Both the position numbers and the translations under genes were made by a program. Positions 30,797-39,670 of a stretch of 64,000 nucleotides of DNA are shown here, in pieces. Under the pieces are notes generated by a model, which was given only the letters and a program-made list of their open reading frames with translations, had not been told where the DNA came from and ran no database searches. The stretch lies in NCBI GenBank assembly GCA_027483945.1, contig JAIXTM010000005.1:186001-250000 (forward strand), read 5' to 3'. Within the stretch, counting starts at the first letter, position 1. Each line of letters starts with the position of its first letter. The DNA comes from Hyphomicrobiales bacterium (lineage in GTDB: Bacteria > Pseudomonadota > Alphaproteobacteria > Rhizobiales > Beijerinckiaceae).

Positions 30797-31873
30797 TCAC
30801 GCGGCCCGGCGAGAGCGTCGCATCGCCTCCGACAGGTCGCGGATCATGGACAGGATCAGCGGGCGGCGATCGAGATTGTAGGCCTCGGCGTCGCGGACCG
30901 CTTGCGCGATCTTCTCCCATACCTCCACGAGGGGAGCAAGGCGCGCCGCGCCCTCGCCGGCCCTGCCGCCGATCTCGCCCGACACGAACCGGCGGATCGT
31001 CTCCAGGGCCAGGGCGAAATCGCGCTCGCCGGCGCGGCCCGCCAGCGTGTCGGCGAGGCCCAGCACGGCGACGGGATCGTAGTCCGGGAGGCGGCGCAGC
31101 AGCGCCTCCACGGAATCGACGAGGGCGAGCGTCTCGGGCGTGGCCAGCATCATCGCCTCGCGGGCCGATCCGTCCGCGCGGGCAGCGGCGGCGGCGATCG
31201 TCGCGTCGTCGAGATCCGACCAGGGCGGGCCGACATCGCGCATGATCGCGGCGATGTCCGGCTGCGAGAGCGGCTCGAGCGCAAGCCGGCGGCAGCGGGA
31301 GCGGATCGTCGGAAGGAGCCGGCCGGGCCGGTGGGCGATGAAGAAGAACGCCGTCCGCGGCGGCGGCTCCTCGATCAGCTTCAGGAGCGCGTTGGCGCTG
31401 GACGCGTTGAGGTCCTCGGCGCTGTCGACGATGCCGACGCGCCAGCCGTCCAGCCCCGCCGTGTTGCCGAAGCGCTGGAGCGCGGTGCGCACGTCGTCCA
31501 CCTTGATCTCGGTGGCCGCCTGCTTCTTCTCCGCGGCCGGCGCCCGGCGGATGACGACGAGGTCCGGATGGGACTGGGCGGCGACCTGCCGGAACACCGG
31601 ATGGTCCGGCCCAAGCGCAAGGCCGTTTCCGGAAGCCGGGCCCCTGCCCTGCGGCGCGCCGGCGAGGAGATAGCGGGCGGCGCGGTAGGCGAAGGTCGCC
31701 TTGCCGATGCCCTCCCGCCCGGTGAGCAGCCAGGCATGGTGCAGACGGCCGGAGGCGGCGGCGTCGAGGAAGGCCCGTTCCGCCGCCTCCTGCCCGATCA
31801 GCCGGATGCGCTCGCGGGGATGCGGCGCGCCGGGCAGCCGGTCCGCCTCGCCGGTCTCCGGATCATGCGCCAT
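30797..31873 (-). CDS. holB: DNA polymerase III delta-prime subunit
   Basis: 358 residues, from the ATG at 31873 which overlaps tmk by 11 bases. Clamp-loader AAA+ subunit: Walker A-like GREGIGKA (52-59), [27 protein letters not shown], and the SRC sensor in [14 protein letters not shown]. It helps load the sliding clamp during replication. The tmk-holB-metG-tatD order is broadly conserved. The further upstream open frame is antisense-like Arg/Pro sequence inside tmk. Confidence 0.92.
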   Translation of the reverse strand: MAHDPETGEADRLPGAPHPRERIRLIGQEAAERAFLDAAASGRLHHAWLLTGREGIGKATFAYRAARYLLAGAPQGRGPASGNGLALGPDHPVFRQVAAQSHPDLVVIRRAPAAEKKQAATEIKVDDVRTALQRFGNTAGLDGWRVGIVDSAEDLNASSANALLKLIEEPPPRTAFFFIAHRPGRLLPTIRSRCRRLALEPLSQPDIAAIMRDVGPPWSDLDDATIAAAAARADGSAREAMMLATPETLALVDSVEALLRRLPDYDPVAVLGLADTLAGRAGERDFALALETIRRFVSGEIGGRAGEGAARLAPLVEVWEKIAQAVRDAEAYNLDRRPLILSMIRDLSEAMRRSRRAA

Positions 31874-32528
31874 GGGCGGCTCCCAGGCGGCGCGGGGCGA
31901 GGCCGAGCCGTTCGCTGGCGGCGCGCCAGACGGCGTCCTCGATCTGGTCCGCGTTGCGGTCGGCATCGATGACGACGCAGCGCCGCGGCTCGCGGCGGGC
32001 GATGTCGAGGAACGCCTTGCGCAGCGCGCGGTGGAAGGTCAGCCCCTCGCCTTCATAGCGATCGGTGCCGGCCTCGCCGCGCCGGGCCGCCGCCCGGCCG
32101 AGGCCGACCTCGGGCGCGAGGTCCAGGATGATCGTGAGGTCGGGCCGGGTCTCGCCGACCACGACGCGCTCCAGCCCGGCGATGATCTCCGCCGGGACGC
32201 GGCCCGCCGCGCCCTGATAGGCCCGCGTGGAATCGGCGAAGCGGTCGCAGACGACCCATTCGCCCCGCGCCAGGGCCGGACGGATCACCCCGGCCAGGTG
32301 ATCGTCCCGCGCGGCGGAGAACAGGATCGCCTCGGCGACCGGGCCGAAGGGCTTGGCGGCGCCGGCGAGGATCAGGCTGCGCAATTCCTCGGCGCGCGGC
32401 GACCCGCCGGGCTCGCGGGTGGTCAGGACGGTCAGGCCGAGGTTCTGGAGCCGGCGCGCCAGCCGGGCGACCTGCGTGGATTTCCCCGCGCCCTCCCCGC
32501 CTTCGAACGTGATGAAGCGTCCGGTCAC
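31863..32528 (-). CDS. tmk: thymidylate kinase
   Basis: 221 residues. P-loop GGEGAGKS (10-17), DRF motif in VCDRFADSTRAYQGAAG, and a LID region rich in Arg. It phosphorylates dTMP to dTDP for DNA synthesis. It overlaps the upstream carboxypeptidase gene by four bases and holB downstream, so the three are probably translated together. Confidence 0.95.
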   Translation of the reverse strand: MTGRFITFEGGEGAGKSTQVARLARRLQNLGLTVLTTREPGGSPRAEELRSLILAGAAKPFGPVAEAILFSAARDDHLAGVIRPALARGEWVVCDRFADSTRAYQGAAGRVPAEIIAGLERVVVGETRPDLTIILDLAPEVGLGRAAARRGEAGTDRYEGEGLTFHRALRKAFLDIARREPRRCVVIDADRNADQIEDAVWRAASERLGLAPRRLGAAHGA

Positions 32529-33727
32529 CGGCTGCGCTCGGTCACCTTGGCGAAGCCCTGGCGTACCCAGCTGCCGCCGAGCTCGAGCGCCGCGTCCCAG
32601 GCCCGGCGCGTCAGCGGCCCGACGGCGACGTCCTCCCGGGCATAGAGCGGCACGTCGAGCGCCCGCACATCCCCGCGCACGACGGTGAGGCGGCCGATCT
32701 CGGTGCCGGCGGCGACCGGCGCCCGGACCGGGCCCGTATAGACGACGCGGGCCGTCACCCGCTCGCCCGAGCCGCGCGGCACGAGGAGGCGCACCGGCCC
32801 CTTGGCCACGAGCTCCACCGTCGAGCGCTCGCCGCCGAAGGTGCGCGCCTCGCCGATCGTCTCGCCGTCGCGGAAGAGGTTGCGGGTCTCGAAGGAGCGG
32901 AAGCCCCAGTCCAGCAGCTTGCGGGCCTCGATGCCGCGGTCGCGCGCGTTCTTCAGCCCGTGGACGGCCACGATGAGCCGCTGGCCCTCGATGACGGCCG
33001 AGCCGACGAGCCCGTAGCCGGACTCGTCCACATTGCCGGTCTTGAGCCCGTCCGCGCCGATCTCCATCGTCAGGAGCGGGTTGCGGTTCTGCTGGCGGAT
33101 CTTGTTCCAGGTGAATTCGCGCTGGCCGAAGACCCTGTACTGGTCCGGATAGGTGCGGATGACATGGGCGGCGAGCAGCGCCAGCTCCCGCACGCTCGTC
33201 TTCTGCTCCGGGTCTGCGATGCCGCTCGCGTTGCGGAATTCCGAACGCGGCATGCGCAGCTCCCGCGCGCGCTCCGTCATCCGCCGGGCGAAGGTGAACT
33301 CGTTGCCGGCGATGCCCTCGGCCAGCACAATGGCGGCATCGTTGCCGGAATGGACGATGAGGCCCTGAATCAGGTCGGAGACCTTGATCGTGCTCTTCAG
33401 CGCCGCAAACATGGTGGAGCCGCCGGACGGCGCGCCGCCGCGGCGCCAGGCGTTCTCCGACACGACGAACTCGGTGTCCGGGCTGAGCTTGCCCTGCGCC
33501 ATCTCGCGGAAGACGAGCTCGGCGGTCATGATCTTGGCCATGCTGGCGGGCGGCACGAGGTCGTCGGCGCCCTTCTCGAACAAAACCGCGCCCGTCTCGT
33601 AATCGACGAGGATCGCCTGGGGCGCCGCCGTCTGGAACGTCTGCGCGGACGCAGCCGTCGCCGCAGCCATGCCGATCAAGGCCGCGGCCGCCAGCCGGCG
33701 CACCGAACGGGTCAAAACCATCGTCAC
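32525..33727 (-). CDS. dac: D-alanyl-D-alanine carboxypeptidase (penicillin-binding protein 5/6 family)
   Basis: 400 residues from GTG at 33727; GGAGAG sits 6 bases before it, better spaced than for the ATG two codons later. Signal peptide (about 1-28, ending ATAASAQT). SxxK motif SMAK (62-65), SGN (127-129) and KTG (229-231) mark the serine peptidase S11 domain; a C-terminal beta domain and an amphipathic tail (AWDAALELGGSWVRQGF) for membrane attachment follow. It trims the terminal D-Ala of peptidoglycan pentapeptides in the periplasm. Confidence 0.93.
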   Translation of the reverse strand: MTMVLTRSVRRLAAAALIGMAAATAASAQTFQTAAPQAILVDYETGAVLFEKGADDLVPPASMAKIMTAELVFREMAQGKLSPDTEFVVSENAWRRGGAPSGGSTMFAALKSTIKVSDLIQGLIVHSGNDAAIVLAEGIAGNEFTFARRMTERARELRMPRSEFRNASGIADPEQKTSVRELALLAAHVIRTYPDQYRVFGQREFTWNKIRQQNRNPLLTMEIGADGLKTGNVDESGYGLVGSAVIEGQRLIVAVHGLKNARDRGIEARKLLDWGFRSFETRNLFRDGETIGEARTFGGERSTVELVAKGPVRLLVPRGSGERVTARVVYTGPVRAPVAAGTEIGRLTVVRGDVRALDVPLYAREDVAVGPLTRRAWDAALELGGSWVRQGFAKVTERSR

Positions 33728-33814
33728 GAAAATCTCTCCGCCCCCTGGGGGACTTTGCGACGGAGGACGTGCGAAATCAACGCCGCGTCGGCCGCCGTAC
33801 GGAGGGAAAAGCCC

Positions 33815-34873
33815 CTATCGCGCGGGAACGAGGCCGGCGAAGGGCGCGCGCCGGGCAAAGCGCGCGGTCGGCGTCTCGGCAGGCGCGTAGAACAGCCCGG
33901 CGACCTGCGAGCGGCCCTCGGCGAAGGCCGGGACGGCCCGCGCGGTGGGAACCCCGGCATGGGGGATCGTGATCAGGTCGAAGGCGCCTTCCGCGGGAAG
34001 CGGCGCCGCCGGGGCGACGAGCGGCGCGTCCGTGCCGGCATAGGCGAGCGTCGTGCGCGGGGCGCCCGACGGCGCGATCGGCGACAGGCTCGGCGCCGCC
34101 GGGCGGGCCGTCACGGCGGCGGAGAGGATCGGCAGCGGCTCGCCCCGGCGCAGCGGGCGCTGCGGCGCGGCCTGGACCGGAGCCGGCTCGCGGATCGGCT
34201 CGTTGCTCGCGACCATCGTCGCGGCGGTGCCGGGGAAGCTGGCCGGGCGGCCGTCGATGGTCAGCGTGGCCAGCAGCTTCTGGTCGTCGCTGCCCTTGGT
34301 CGAGGCGCGGCCCATATACTCGACCTTCACCCGCGCGACGCCGATCTGCTTGAATTCCAGCGCCTCGGCGGCGCGCTCGGAGAGGTCGATCAGGCGCCCG
34401 CCATGGAAGGGTCCGCGGTCGTTCACGCGCACGATCATCGAGCGCTTGTTGCGCAGGTTCGTGACCCGCACATAGCTCGGCAGCGGCATCGTCGGATGGG
34501 CGGCGGCGATGGAGCGGCGGTCGAAGACCTCGCCGTTCGCGGTCAGGCGCCCGTGGAAGGCCGGGCCGTACCAGGAGGCGATGCCCTCGCCGACATAATT
34601 GGGGTTCTCGCGCGGCGTGTAGCGCTTGCCGGCGACCGTATAGGGCTTGCCGACATGGGCGCGCCCGCCGCCCTTGGGAACCGGATCGCCGTCCTCGACC
34701 ACCTTCGGGCTCGCGGCGACGCCGTATTTGGGATCGATGCCGCCGGCGCTACGGGTGCCGGACTGGCTGCAATTGGCGAGGATCAGCGCGGAGGCGATGA
34801 CGAAAGCGGGACGGGCGGCGCGCGCCAGCGTCGACGCGGCGGCAACGCCGCCGGAAACCTTCGCATCCGTCAT
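33815..34873 (-). CDS. rlpA: RlpA-like septal ring lytic transglycosylase lipoprotein
   Basis: 352 residues. N-terminal hydrophobic stretch ends in a lipobox-like ILANC (Cys35), so it is probably an outer-membrane lipoprotein. The double-psi beta-barrel domain is clear: GIASWYGPAFHGRLTANGE, VRVTNLRNKRSMIVRVNDRGPF and GRLIDLSERAAEALEF. The remaining 150 residues are Pro/Ala-rich with no SPOR domain recognisable. RlpA proteins cleave denuded glycan strands at the septum or poles. A CtrA-type box lies 112 bases upstream, fitting cell-cycle control. Confidence 0.9.
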   Translation of the reverse strand: MTDAKVSGGVAAASTLARAARPAFVIASALILANCSQSGTRSAGGIDPKYGVAASPKVVEDGDPVPKGGGRAHVGKPYTVAGKRYTPRENPNYVGEGIASWYGPAFHGRLTANGEVFDRRSIAAAHPTMPLPSYVRVTNLRNKRSMIVRVNDRGPFHGGRLIDLSERAAEALEFKQIGVARVKVEYMGRASTKGSDDQKLLATLTIDGRPASFPGTAATMVASNEPIREPAPVQAAPQRPLRRGEPLPILSAAVTARPAAPSLSPIAPSGAPRTTLAYAGTDAPLVAPAAPLPAEGAFDLITIPHAGVPTARAVPAFAEGRSQVAGLFYAPAETPTARFARRAPFAGLVPAR

Positions 34874-34984
34874 GTACAGCTCTCGCCCCAGGACAAGTCG
34901 AAGCGGCGCCGAAGCACCGCTGCGAGACAGGACACCATACCGAGCCCGACTTCAAGGCCGATGTCTCAGTAAGCGACCATTCCG

Positions 34985-35000
34985 TTAAGCACCCGTTAAC
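34985..35000 (-). promoter_or_regulatory. CtrA-type binding site upstream of rlpA
   Basis: TTAA at 34985-34988, seven bases, then TTAAC at 34996-35000, a full match to the alphaproteobacterial CtrA consensus TTAA-N7-TTAA. It lies in the gap between rlpA and the upstream secreted-protein gene, 112 bases before the rlpA ATG. Confidence 0.6.
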
Positions 35001-35088
35001 CGAAGCGCGGCTGCCGTTCCGGAACGGGCCTGCGATGCGGTGGGAATAAGGCAAAGTTGCGGCGGAGCGGCCGGAGCCGCCCTCGCCC

Positions 35089-35496
35089 TTATCGGCCGAC
35101 GCGCGCCAGGCCGCTCTCGCCGTTGTCGCGGCGCCAGCTCACCTTGTTCTCGCCGGCACGGCTCAGGGTGAAGCACATGCGCTCGCCGTCGTACCAGCTC
35201 TGCCATTGCTGGCAGAGGCGGTTCTGCTCCACCCACCAGCGCCCGGAATCCTTGGGCTTGAGCCAGCGGCCGAGGCCGACCGCCTCGCCCGACCCGTCGA
35301 CGCGGCCGTCGGGCCGGTAGAAGAGCGGGATCTCGCCGCCGAGCGGCGTCGCCAGATAGATGCGGCGGCCGGTGACGAGCTCGCGGATCTCGTCGGTGCG
35401 CAGCTGGCCCTCATTGGCGAGGGCCACCGGGACGGCGGACAGGGCGGTCGCCAGAAGGGCGGACGCCATCAGGGCGCGGCGGGCGAATGCGGACAT
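35089..35496 (-). CDS. secreted hypothetical protein, DUF995-like
   Basis: 135 residues from ATG 35496, preceded by GGAGGGACC. Signal peptide (about 1-28, MSAFARRALMASALLATALS). The mature part, with IRELVTGRRIYLATPLGGEIPLFYR-type start and a later WWVEQNRLCQQWQSWYDGERMCF segment holding two cysteines, resembles the rhizobial DUF995 family of unknown function (recognition moderate). Probably periplasmic. The frame stays open upstream through the antisense of tRNA-Ser, which is not coding. Confidence 0.75.
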   Translation of the reverse strand: MSAFARRALMASALLATALSAVPVALANEGQLRTDEIRELVTGRRIYLATPLGGEIPLFYRPDGRVDGSGEAVGLGRWLKPKDSGRWWVEQNRLCQQWQSWYDGERMCFTLSRAGENKVSWRRDNGESGLARVGR

Positions 35497-35601
35497 GGTC
35501 CCTCCGAAACGTCGCTGAAACCGGAATGTTGCAGGCCCATGGCGCACGTCCTGCGGCCCGCTTGTCAAAACTACGCCGGATCGGCATGAACGGATCACAG
35601 C

Positions 35602-35691
35602 GGACAGGTGGCCGAGTGGTTTAAGGCAGCGGTCTTGAAAACCGCCGTGGGGGCAACTCCACCGTGGGTTCGAATCCCACCCTGTCCGCCA
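35602..35691 (+). tRNA. tRNA-Ser (anticodon UGA)
   Basis: 90 bases including an encoded CCA end (35689-35691). Acceptor stem GGACAGG pairs with CCTGTCC; anticodon stem GCGGT/ACCGC with loop CTTGAAA gives anticodon TGA at 35636-35638. A long variable arm (CGTGGGGGCAACTCCACCG) and T-arm TGGGTTCGAATCCCA confirm the serine class. It reads UCN codons, mainly UCA. It stands alone, divergent from the DUF995-like gene. Confidence 0.97.
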
Positions 35692-35761
35692 GTCCTCCCT
35701 CGAGCCAGTTCGCTTCGCTCGCCGGTCCGTCGGCGAACCGATCCCGCGGCGCATCGGCGCT

Positions 35762-35840
35762 GTCATTGCGAGCATAGCCAAACCATCCATCGCCCGTCCG
35801 GACCATGGATTGCTTCGTCGCTTTCGCTCCTCGCAATGAC
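35762..35840. repeat. class C palindromic repeat
   Basis: Degenerate copy: GTCATTGCGAG to CTCGCAATGAC, inner CCATCCATC and CATGGATTG arms less well paired. It directly follows tRNA-Ser. Confidence 0.7.
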
Positions 35841-35850
35841 GGTTGAGCGT

Positions 35851-36129
35851 GACGCCTCGTCCTTCGAGGCCGCTTCGCGGCGCCTCAGGATGAGGCTTCG
35901 GTTGGCGGCGCGCCCTCTACAAGGGTCCTCATGCTGAGGCGCTCGCCGGAACGGCGAGCCTCGAAGCACGCAGGATGCCCGTGAGCGGCTGATCCCTCCC
36001 CGCCAGGGGAGGGTGGCGCGAAGCGCCGGGTGGGGTCGCCGAGACAGCATGGATGGTAAGCGGAGCCCACCCGTCCGGCGTTCTCGCGCCGGCCACCCTC
36101 CCCTCGCAGGGAGGGATCAAGCGCGCGGC
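35851..36129. repeat. composite B+A repeat, copy 1 of a near-identical direct pair
   Basis: 279 bases made of a class B palindrome (35851-35975) and a class A palindrome (35991-36118). Copy 2 at 36697-36975 has the same length and orientation, differing at scattered positions. Long identical runs include the stretch GGCTGATCCCTCCCCGCCAG and the segment with CGAGACAGCATGGATGGTAA. Together with the adjacent class C copy it fills the 520-base gap between tRNA-Ser and the secreted-protein gene. Confidence 0.85.
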
Positions 36130-36211
36130 GACGCCAGGACGCGTGCCTTTGCCGGCGTTGCCGACCATGAGCATCCGTCCTAGCTTCGCGTCGCATCCCA
36201 CGGGGCGAGCG

Positions 36212-36658
36212 ATGACCAGGCATCTGCTGACAGCAGCGATCGGCGGCCTTCTCGTGTCGGCCACCCTTCCCGCCTTCGCCATGCCGCCGAAATCCTGCGC
36301 GGCGAAGTTCGTCGGGACGTGGTCCTATTCGGGCGGCACGACGGTGGTGAACGCGGACGGGACGGCCAATCCGCAATGCTTCCTGTGCGTGCCGGTCCAG
36401 ACATGGACCTGCAACGGCAACACCTACATCATCACCGGCCCGACGACCTACCAGGCGACGCTGACGCCGGACGGGCGGCAGATGGTGGGCTCGGCCGGGG
36501 TGGCGACGCGCGTCTCCGGCGGCGAGCGTCCGGCCGCGAGGCCCGCCGCCCAGCCCCGGCCCCGGCCTGCCCGCCCGCAGCCGAGCGCGCCCGTGGAGGC
36601 GGGCGCCCCGGCGCGGCCGGGCGACGCCGTTCCCATGCGCCAGAGCGGCGGCAACTGA
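36212..36658 (+). CDS. small secreted Cys-containing protein with Pro/Ala-rich tail
   Basis: 148 residues from ATG 36212; an ATG at 36167 is possible but would bury the signal peptide. Signal peptide about 1-23 (MTRHLLTAAIGGLLVSATLP). The core has Cys29, Cys56, Cys59 and Cys67 in a beta-rich region (FVGTWSYSGGTTVVNADGT, WTCNGNTYIITGPTTYQATL) that recalls secreted domains binding small ligands. The last 45 residues are low-complexity Pro/Ala/Arg. Family not recognised. The gene is flanked on both sides by the near-identical 279-base repeats. Confidence 0.68.
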   Translation: MTRHLLTAAIGGLLVSATLPAFAMPPKSCAAKFVGTWSYSGGTTVVNADGTANPQCFLCVPVQTWTCNGNTYIITGPTTYQATLTPDGRQMVGSAGVATRVSGGERPAARPAAQPRPRPARPQPSAPVEAGAPARPGDAVPMRQSGGN

Positions 36659-36696
36659 CGCCTGCGCTGCCGTTTCCCGTGATCCGGCCTGAGGAT

Positions 36697-36975
36697 GACG
36701 GCTCGCCCTTCGAGGCCGCCGCTGCGCGGCGTCACCTCAGGACGAGGCTTCGGTTGGCGGCGCGCCCTCCACAAAGGTCCTCATGCTGAGGCGCTCGCGG
36801 AGCGAGCCTCGAAGCACGCAGAGTGCCTGACCGGCTGATCCCTCCCCGCCAGGGGAGGGTGGCGCGAAGCGCCGGGTGGGGTCGCCGAGACAGCATGGAT
36901 GGTAACCGGAGCCCACCCGTCCGGCGCTCTCGCGCCGGCCACCCTCCCCTGGCGGGGAGGGATCAAAGCGCGCGG
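36697..36975. repeat. composite B+A repeat, copy 2 of a near-identical direct pair
   Basis: Class B part 36697-36822 and class A part 36837-36964, in the same order and orientation as copy 1 at 35851-36129. The pair encloses the gene at 36212-36658. Confidence 0.85.
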
Positions 36976-36992
36976 CTGTTCTCCACGCTGAT

Positions 36993-37117
36993 GTCATCCC
37001 CGGCCGGAGCGCCACAGGCGCGCAGGGGAAGGGGATCCAGAGGAGTGCCAAGCACCGCGCTGGGTGGTCGGCCTTCTCTGGATCCCCTTCCCGGTGCTGC
37101 GCACCGCCGGGGATGAC
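36993..37117. repeat. class D palindromic repeat
   Basis: GTCATCCCCGGCCGG to CCGCCGGGGATGAC, inner GGGGAAGGGGATCCAGAG opposite CTCTGGATCCCCTTCCC, the best-paired class D copy in the window. With copy 2 of the composite repeat it fills the 605-base gap between the two small secreted-protein genes; the remaining 146 bases (37118-37263) show nothing I can name. Confidence 0.8.
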
Positions 37118-37263
37118 AGCGCTTGCGGTCGCCGTTGCGCGTACGCGAGCAATCGCGCAGACGGAAAACGGGGCGGCAGTCTCCTGCCACCCCGCTCGAG
37201 TCGTTGTCGTCGACCCACGTCCCAAGCTGGCCGGCTTTGAGGCCGGCCGCCTTGGGCGGTGCC

Positions 37264-37710
37264 TTACTGGCAGCGGCCGTCGCGCCAGGTCTGGCCGGCC
37301 ACGCAGGGCACGCGGGTGTCGTTACGCTGATTGACCGTGCCGGTCGCATCCACGCCGCCGGGGGCGTTGTTGCTCGGCGCCGTGCCCGTGCCGCCGACGC
37401 CGAGGCCCGCGCTGCCGGTGCCGTTGCCGACCGTGCCGGACGGGTTGGCCGTGCCGGCGCCGCCGACCGTGCTGCCCGTCGTGCTGTTGGTGCCGACCGA
37501 GCCGTTGGCGCCGACAGCGCCCGCGCCGACCGAGCCGCTGCCGGAGGCGCCGACGCCGGCGCCGGCCGAGCCCGTGCCGGCCGAGCCGCCCGCCGAACCG
37601 CCGGCGGAACCGCCCGCCGACCCGCCGGAGGACTGGGCGACCGCGAAGGCCGTGCCGCCCGCGATGATGATGGCCGCCAGGGTTGAGGTCTTGATGATCG
37701 AATAGCGCAT
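37264..37710 (-). CDS. Gly/Ser/Ala-rich secreted protein with GGSA repeats
   Basis: 148 residues from ATG 37710, with GAGGAGA upstream. Signal peptide (about 1-26, ending TAFAVAQ). The mature protein is nearly all Gly, Ala, Ser, Thr, Asn and Val, starting with four tandem GGSA units. It closes with a short conserved-looking tail RVPCVAGQTWRDGRCQ carrying two cysteines. Tail-plus-linker layout suggests an exported surface or cell-envelope protein, but no family was recognised. Real coding is supported by the signal peptide, ribosome site and ordered tail. Confidence 0.65.
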   Translation of the reverse strand: MRYSIIKTSTLAAIIIAGGTAFAVAQSSGGSAGGSAGGSAGGSAGTGSAGAGVGASGSGSVGAGAVGANGSVGTNSTTGSTVGGAGTANPSGTVGNGTGSAGLGVGGTGTAPSNNAPGGVDATGTVNQRNDTRVPCVAGQTWRDGRCQ

Positions 37711-37852
37711 GCGCGTCTCCTCGGGGTTTTGCATCCAAGGCGCCGGCGCTGAAGCCGGTCACCCGTGACAATGCAATCGACGGGCGCGCGTGATCGTTCC
37801 TAAGCGAGGCGCTAAATGCCTGTGCGGGCTCGCGTTTCGCTAATCGTCCGCC

Positions 37853-38092
37853 TCAGTAGCAGCGGCGGACGGGCAAGAGCTGGAACACGTAGAAGCCGTT
37901 GATGCGCGAGGCCGTTTCGGCGGCGCGCGCGCCGAAGCCGCCGGGCGCGTCGCCGGCCCCCGTCACCTTGCCGGAGAAGCTCCAGCGGTCCCCGCCCAGG
38001 AAGCCCGGCAGCGGCCGGTCCTCGGGGATGGCGCAGTGGAGGTCGTCCTCGCCGGCGCGGCGGAAGACGTTGTAGGCGATCTCGTAATGCAT
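37853..38092 (-). CDS. small hypothetical protein
   Basis: 79 residues from ATG 38092, with GGGGAGAGG a few bases before it. Sequence begins MHYEIAYNVFRRAGEDDLHC and contains GFLGGDRWSFSGKVTGAGDAP and a C-terminal INGFYVFQLLPVRRCY. No signal peptide or transmembrane helix. Not recognised. It is divergent from rimO and stands alone. Confidence 0.55.
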   Translation of the reverse strand: MHYEIAYNVFRRAGEDDLHCAIPEDRPLPGFLGGDRWSFSGKVTGAGDAPGGFGARAAETASRINGFYVFQLLPVRRCY

Positions 38093-38254
38093 CGGCCTCT
38101 CCCCACGAATCACGCTGATGACCTCCCCTACCGCCGGAGCGTGTCAGTTGTGTGATCGTCCGGTGCCGGACAGTCCGCATGACGTGCCGCATTGCGCCGC
38201 CGGGCCGATCGTGGCAATCGGGCCGCCTGATCCCTTCCGGACCCCTGGAAAAGC

Positions 38255-39595
38255 ATGGCTTCCGCATCCGATTCCCCGGCGAGCGGCGTCGCCCCGAAGA
38301 TCTCGTTCGTGTCGCTGGGCTGCCCGAAGGCGCTCGTCGACAGCGAGCGCATCATCACGCGGCTGCGGGCCGAGGGCTACGAGCTGGCCAAGGGCCATGC
38401 CGGCGCGGACCTCGTCATCGTCAACACGTGCGGGTTCCTGGATTCGGCGAAGGCGGAATCGCTCGACGCCATCGGCGAGGCGATGAGCAGCAACGGGCGC
38501 GTGATCGTCACCGGCTGCATGGGCGCCGAGCCGCAGCAGATCCGCGAGCGCTTCCCCAACGTGCTCGCGATCACGGGGCCGCAGGCCTATGAGAGCGTGA
38601 TGGGCGCGGTGCACGAGGCGGCGCCGCCGGCGCACGACCCGTTCCTCGACCTGGTGCCGGAACAGGGCATCAAGCTCACCCCGCGGCACTACGCTTACCT
38701 CAAGATTTCAGAGGGTTGCAACAATCGCTGCACCTTCTGCATCATCCCCAAGCTGCGCGGCGACCTCGTCAGCCGGCCCGCCGGGGACGTGCTGCGCGAG
38801 GCCGAGAAGCTGGCAAAGGCGGGGGTCAAGGAACTCCTCGTCATCTCCCAGGACACAAGCGCCTACGGCGTCGACCTGAAATACGCCGCCAGCCCCTGGC
38901 GGGACCGGGAGGTCCGGGCGCGCTTCTACGACCTGGCGGACGCGCTCTCCGAACTCGGGATCTGGGTGCGGATGCACTATGTCTACCCCTACCCCCATGT
39001 CGACGAGGTCGTCGGGCTGATGGCGGAGGGGAAGATCCTTCCCTATATCGACATCCCCTTCCAGCACGCCTCCCCTTCCGTCCTGAAGGCGATGCGCCGG
39101 CCCGCGCACCAGGAAAAGACCGCCGACCGGATCCGCCGCTGGCGGGAGATCTGCCCGGACCTGGCCGTGCGCTCCACCTTCATCGTCGGCTTCCCCGGCG
39201 AGACGGAGGAGGATTTCGCGTTCCTGCTCGACTGGCTGCGCGAGGTGAGGCTCGACCGGGTCGGCTGCTTCCGCTTCGAGCCCGTCGCCGGCGCGCCGGC
39301 CAACGAACTTCCCGGCGCGGTGCCGCAGGAGGTCAAGGACGAGCGCTGGCACCGCTTCATGCAGGTGCAGCAGGAGATCAGCGCGGCGCGGCAGAAGTCC
39401 CGGGTCGGCCGGCGCATCCCCGTCATCATCGACGAGCCGGGCCCGACCGTGTCGAAGGGGCGCTCCAAGTGGGACGCTCCGGAGATCGACGGCAACGTCT
39501 ATGTCGCCTCCCGGCGGCCGCTGCGGGTCGGCGACATCGTCAGCGTGAAGGTCGAGAGGTCGGACGCGTACGACCTTCACGGCGTCGCCGTGTGA
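38255..39595 (+). CDS. rimO: ribosomal protein S12 methylthiotransferase
   Basis: 446 residues. Three-domain methylthiotransferase: UPF0004 domain with Cys23, Cys59 and Cys88 ([24 protein letters not shown]), radical SAM core with CNNRCTFC (Cys155, Cys159, Cys162) in [18 protein letters not shown], and a C-terminal TRAM domain. The [11 protein letters not shown] start and [10 protein letters not shown] distinguish RimO from MiaB. It methylthiolates Asp88 of S12. The start is the ATG after CTGGAAAAGC. Confidence 0.96.
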   Translation: MASASDSPASGVAPKISFVSLGCPKALVDSERIITRLRAEGYELAKGHAGADLVIVNTCGFLDSAKAESLDAIGEAMSSNGRVIVTGCMGAEPQQIRERFPNVLAITGPQAYESVMGAVHEAAPPAHDPFLDLVPEQGIKLTPRHYAYLKISEGCNNRCTFCIIPKLRGDLVSRPAGDVLREAEKLAKAGVKELLVISQDTSAYGVDLKYAASPWRDREVRARFYDLADALSELGIWVRMHYVYPYPHVDEVVGLMAEGKILPYIDIPFQHASPSVLKAMRRPAHQEKTADRIRRWREICPDLAVRSTFIVGFPGETEEDFAFLLDWLREVRLDRVGCFRFEPVAGAPANELPGAVPQEVKDERWHRFMQVQQEISAARQKSRVGRRIPVIIDEPGPTVSKGRSKWDAPEIDGNVYVASRRPLRVGDIVSVKVERSDAYDLHGVAV

Positions 39596-39611
39596 GGCAC
39601 CTCCAAAACGG

Positions 39612-39639
39612 ACAGGGGCGCCCTGGTGGACACCCCTGT
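39612..39639. terminator. hairpin between rimO and the convergent TadG-like gene
   Basis: ACAGGGG and CCCCTGT form a 7-bp stem with a 14-base loop in the 75-base gap between convergent stops. There is no clear T-run, so terminator function is only likely. Confidence 0.45.
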
Positions 39640-39670
39640 TCGCAGGCGTTCCGTGGAACGTTCCGCTGGC

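Noticed and set aside
35497-35790. Open minus-strand frame upstream of the DUF995-like gene, reading through the complement of tRNA-Ser
   Set aside because: The residues around WDSNPRWSCPHGG are the well-known false translation of a serine tRNA antisense strand; the real start is the ATG at 35496 with its ribosome site and signal peptide.
36053-36211. N-terminal extension of the secreted protein at 36212
   Set aside because: It is the translation of repeat class A and would place about 50 charged residues before the signal peptide.
35851-36975. Insertion sequence with terminal repeats
   Set aside because: The repeats are direct and the enclosed gene is a secreted protein, with no transposase. 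A non-autonomous cassette remains possible and is listed as a finding.
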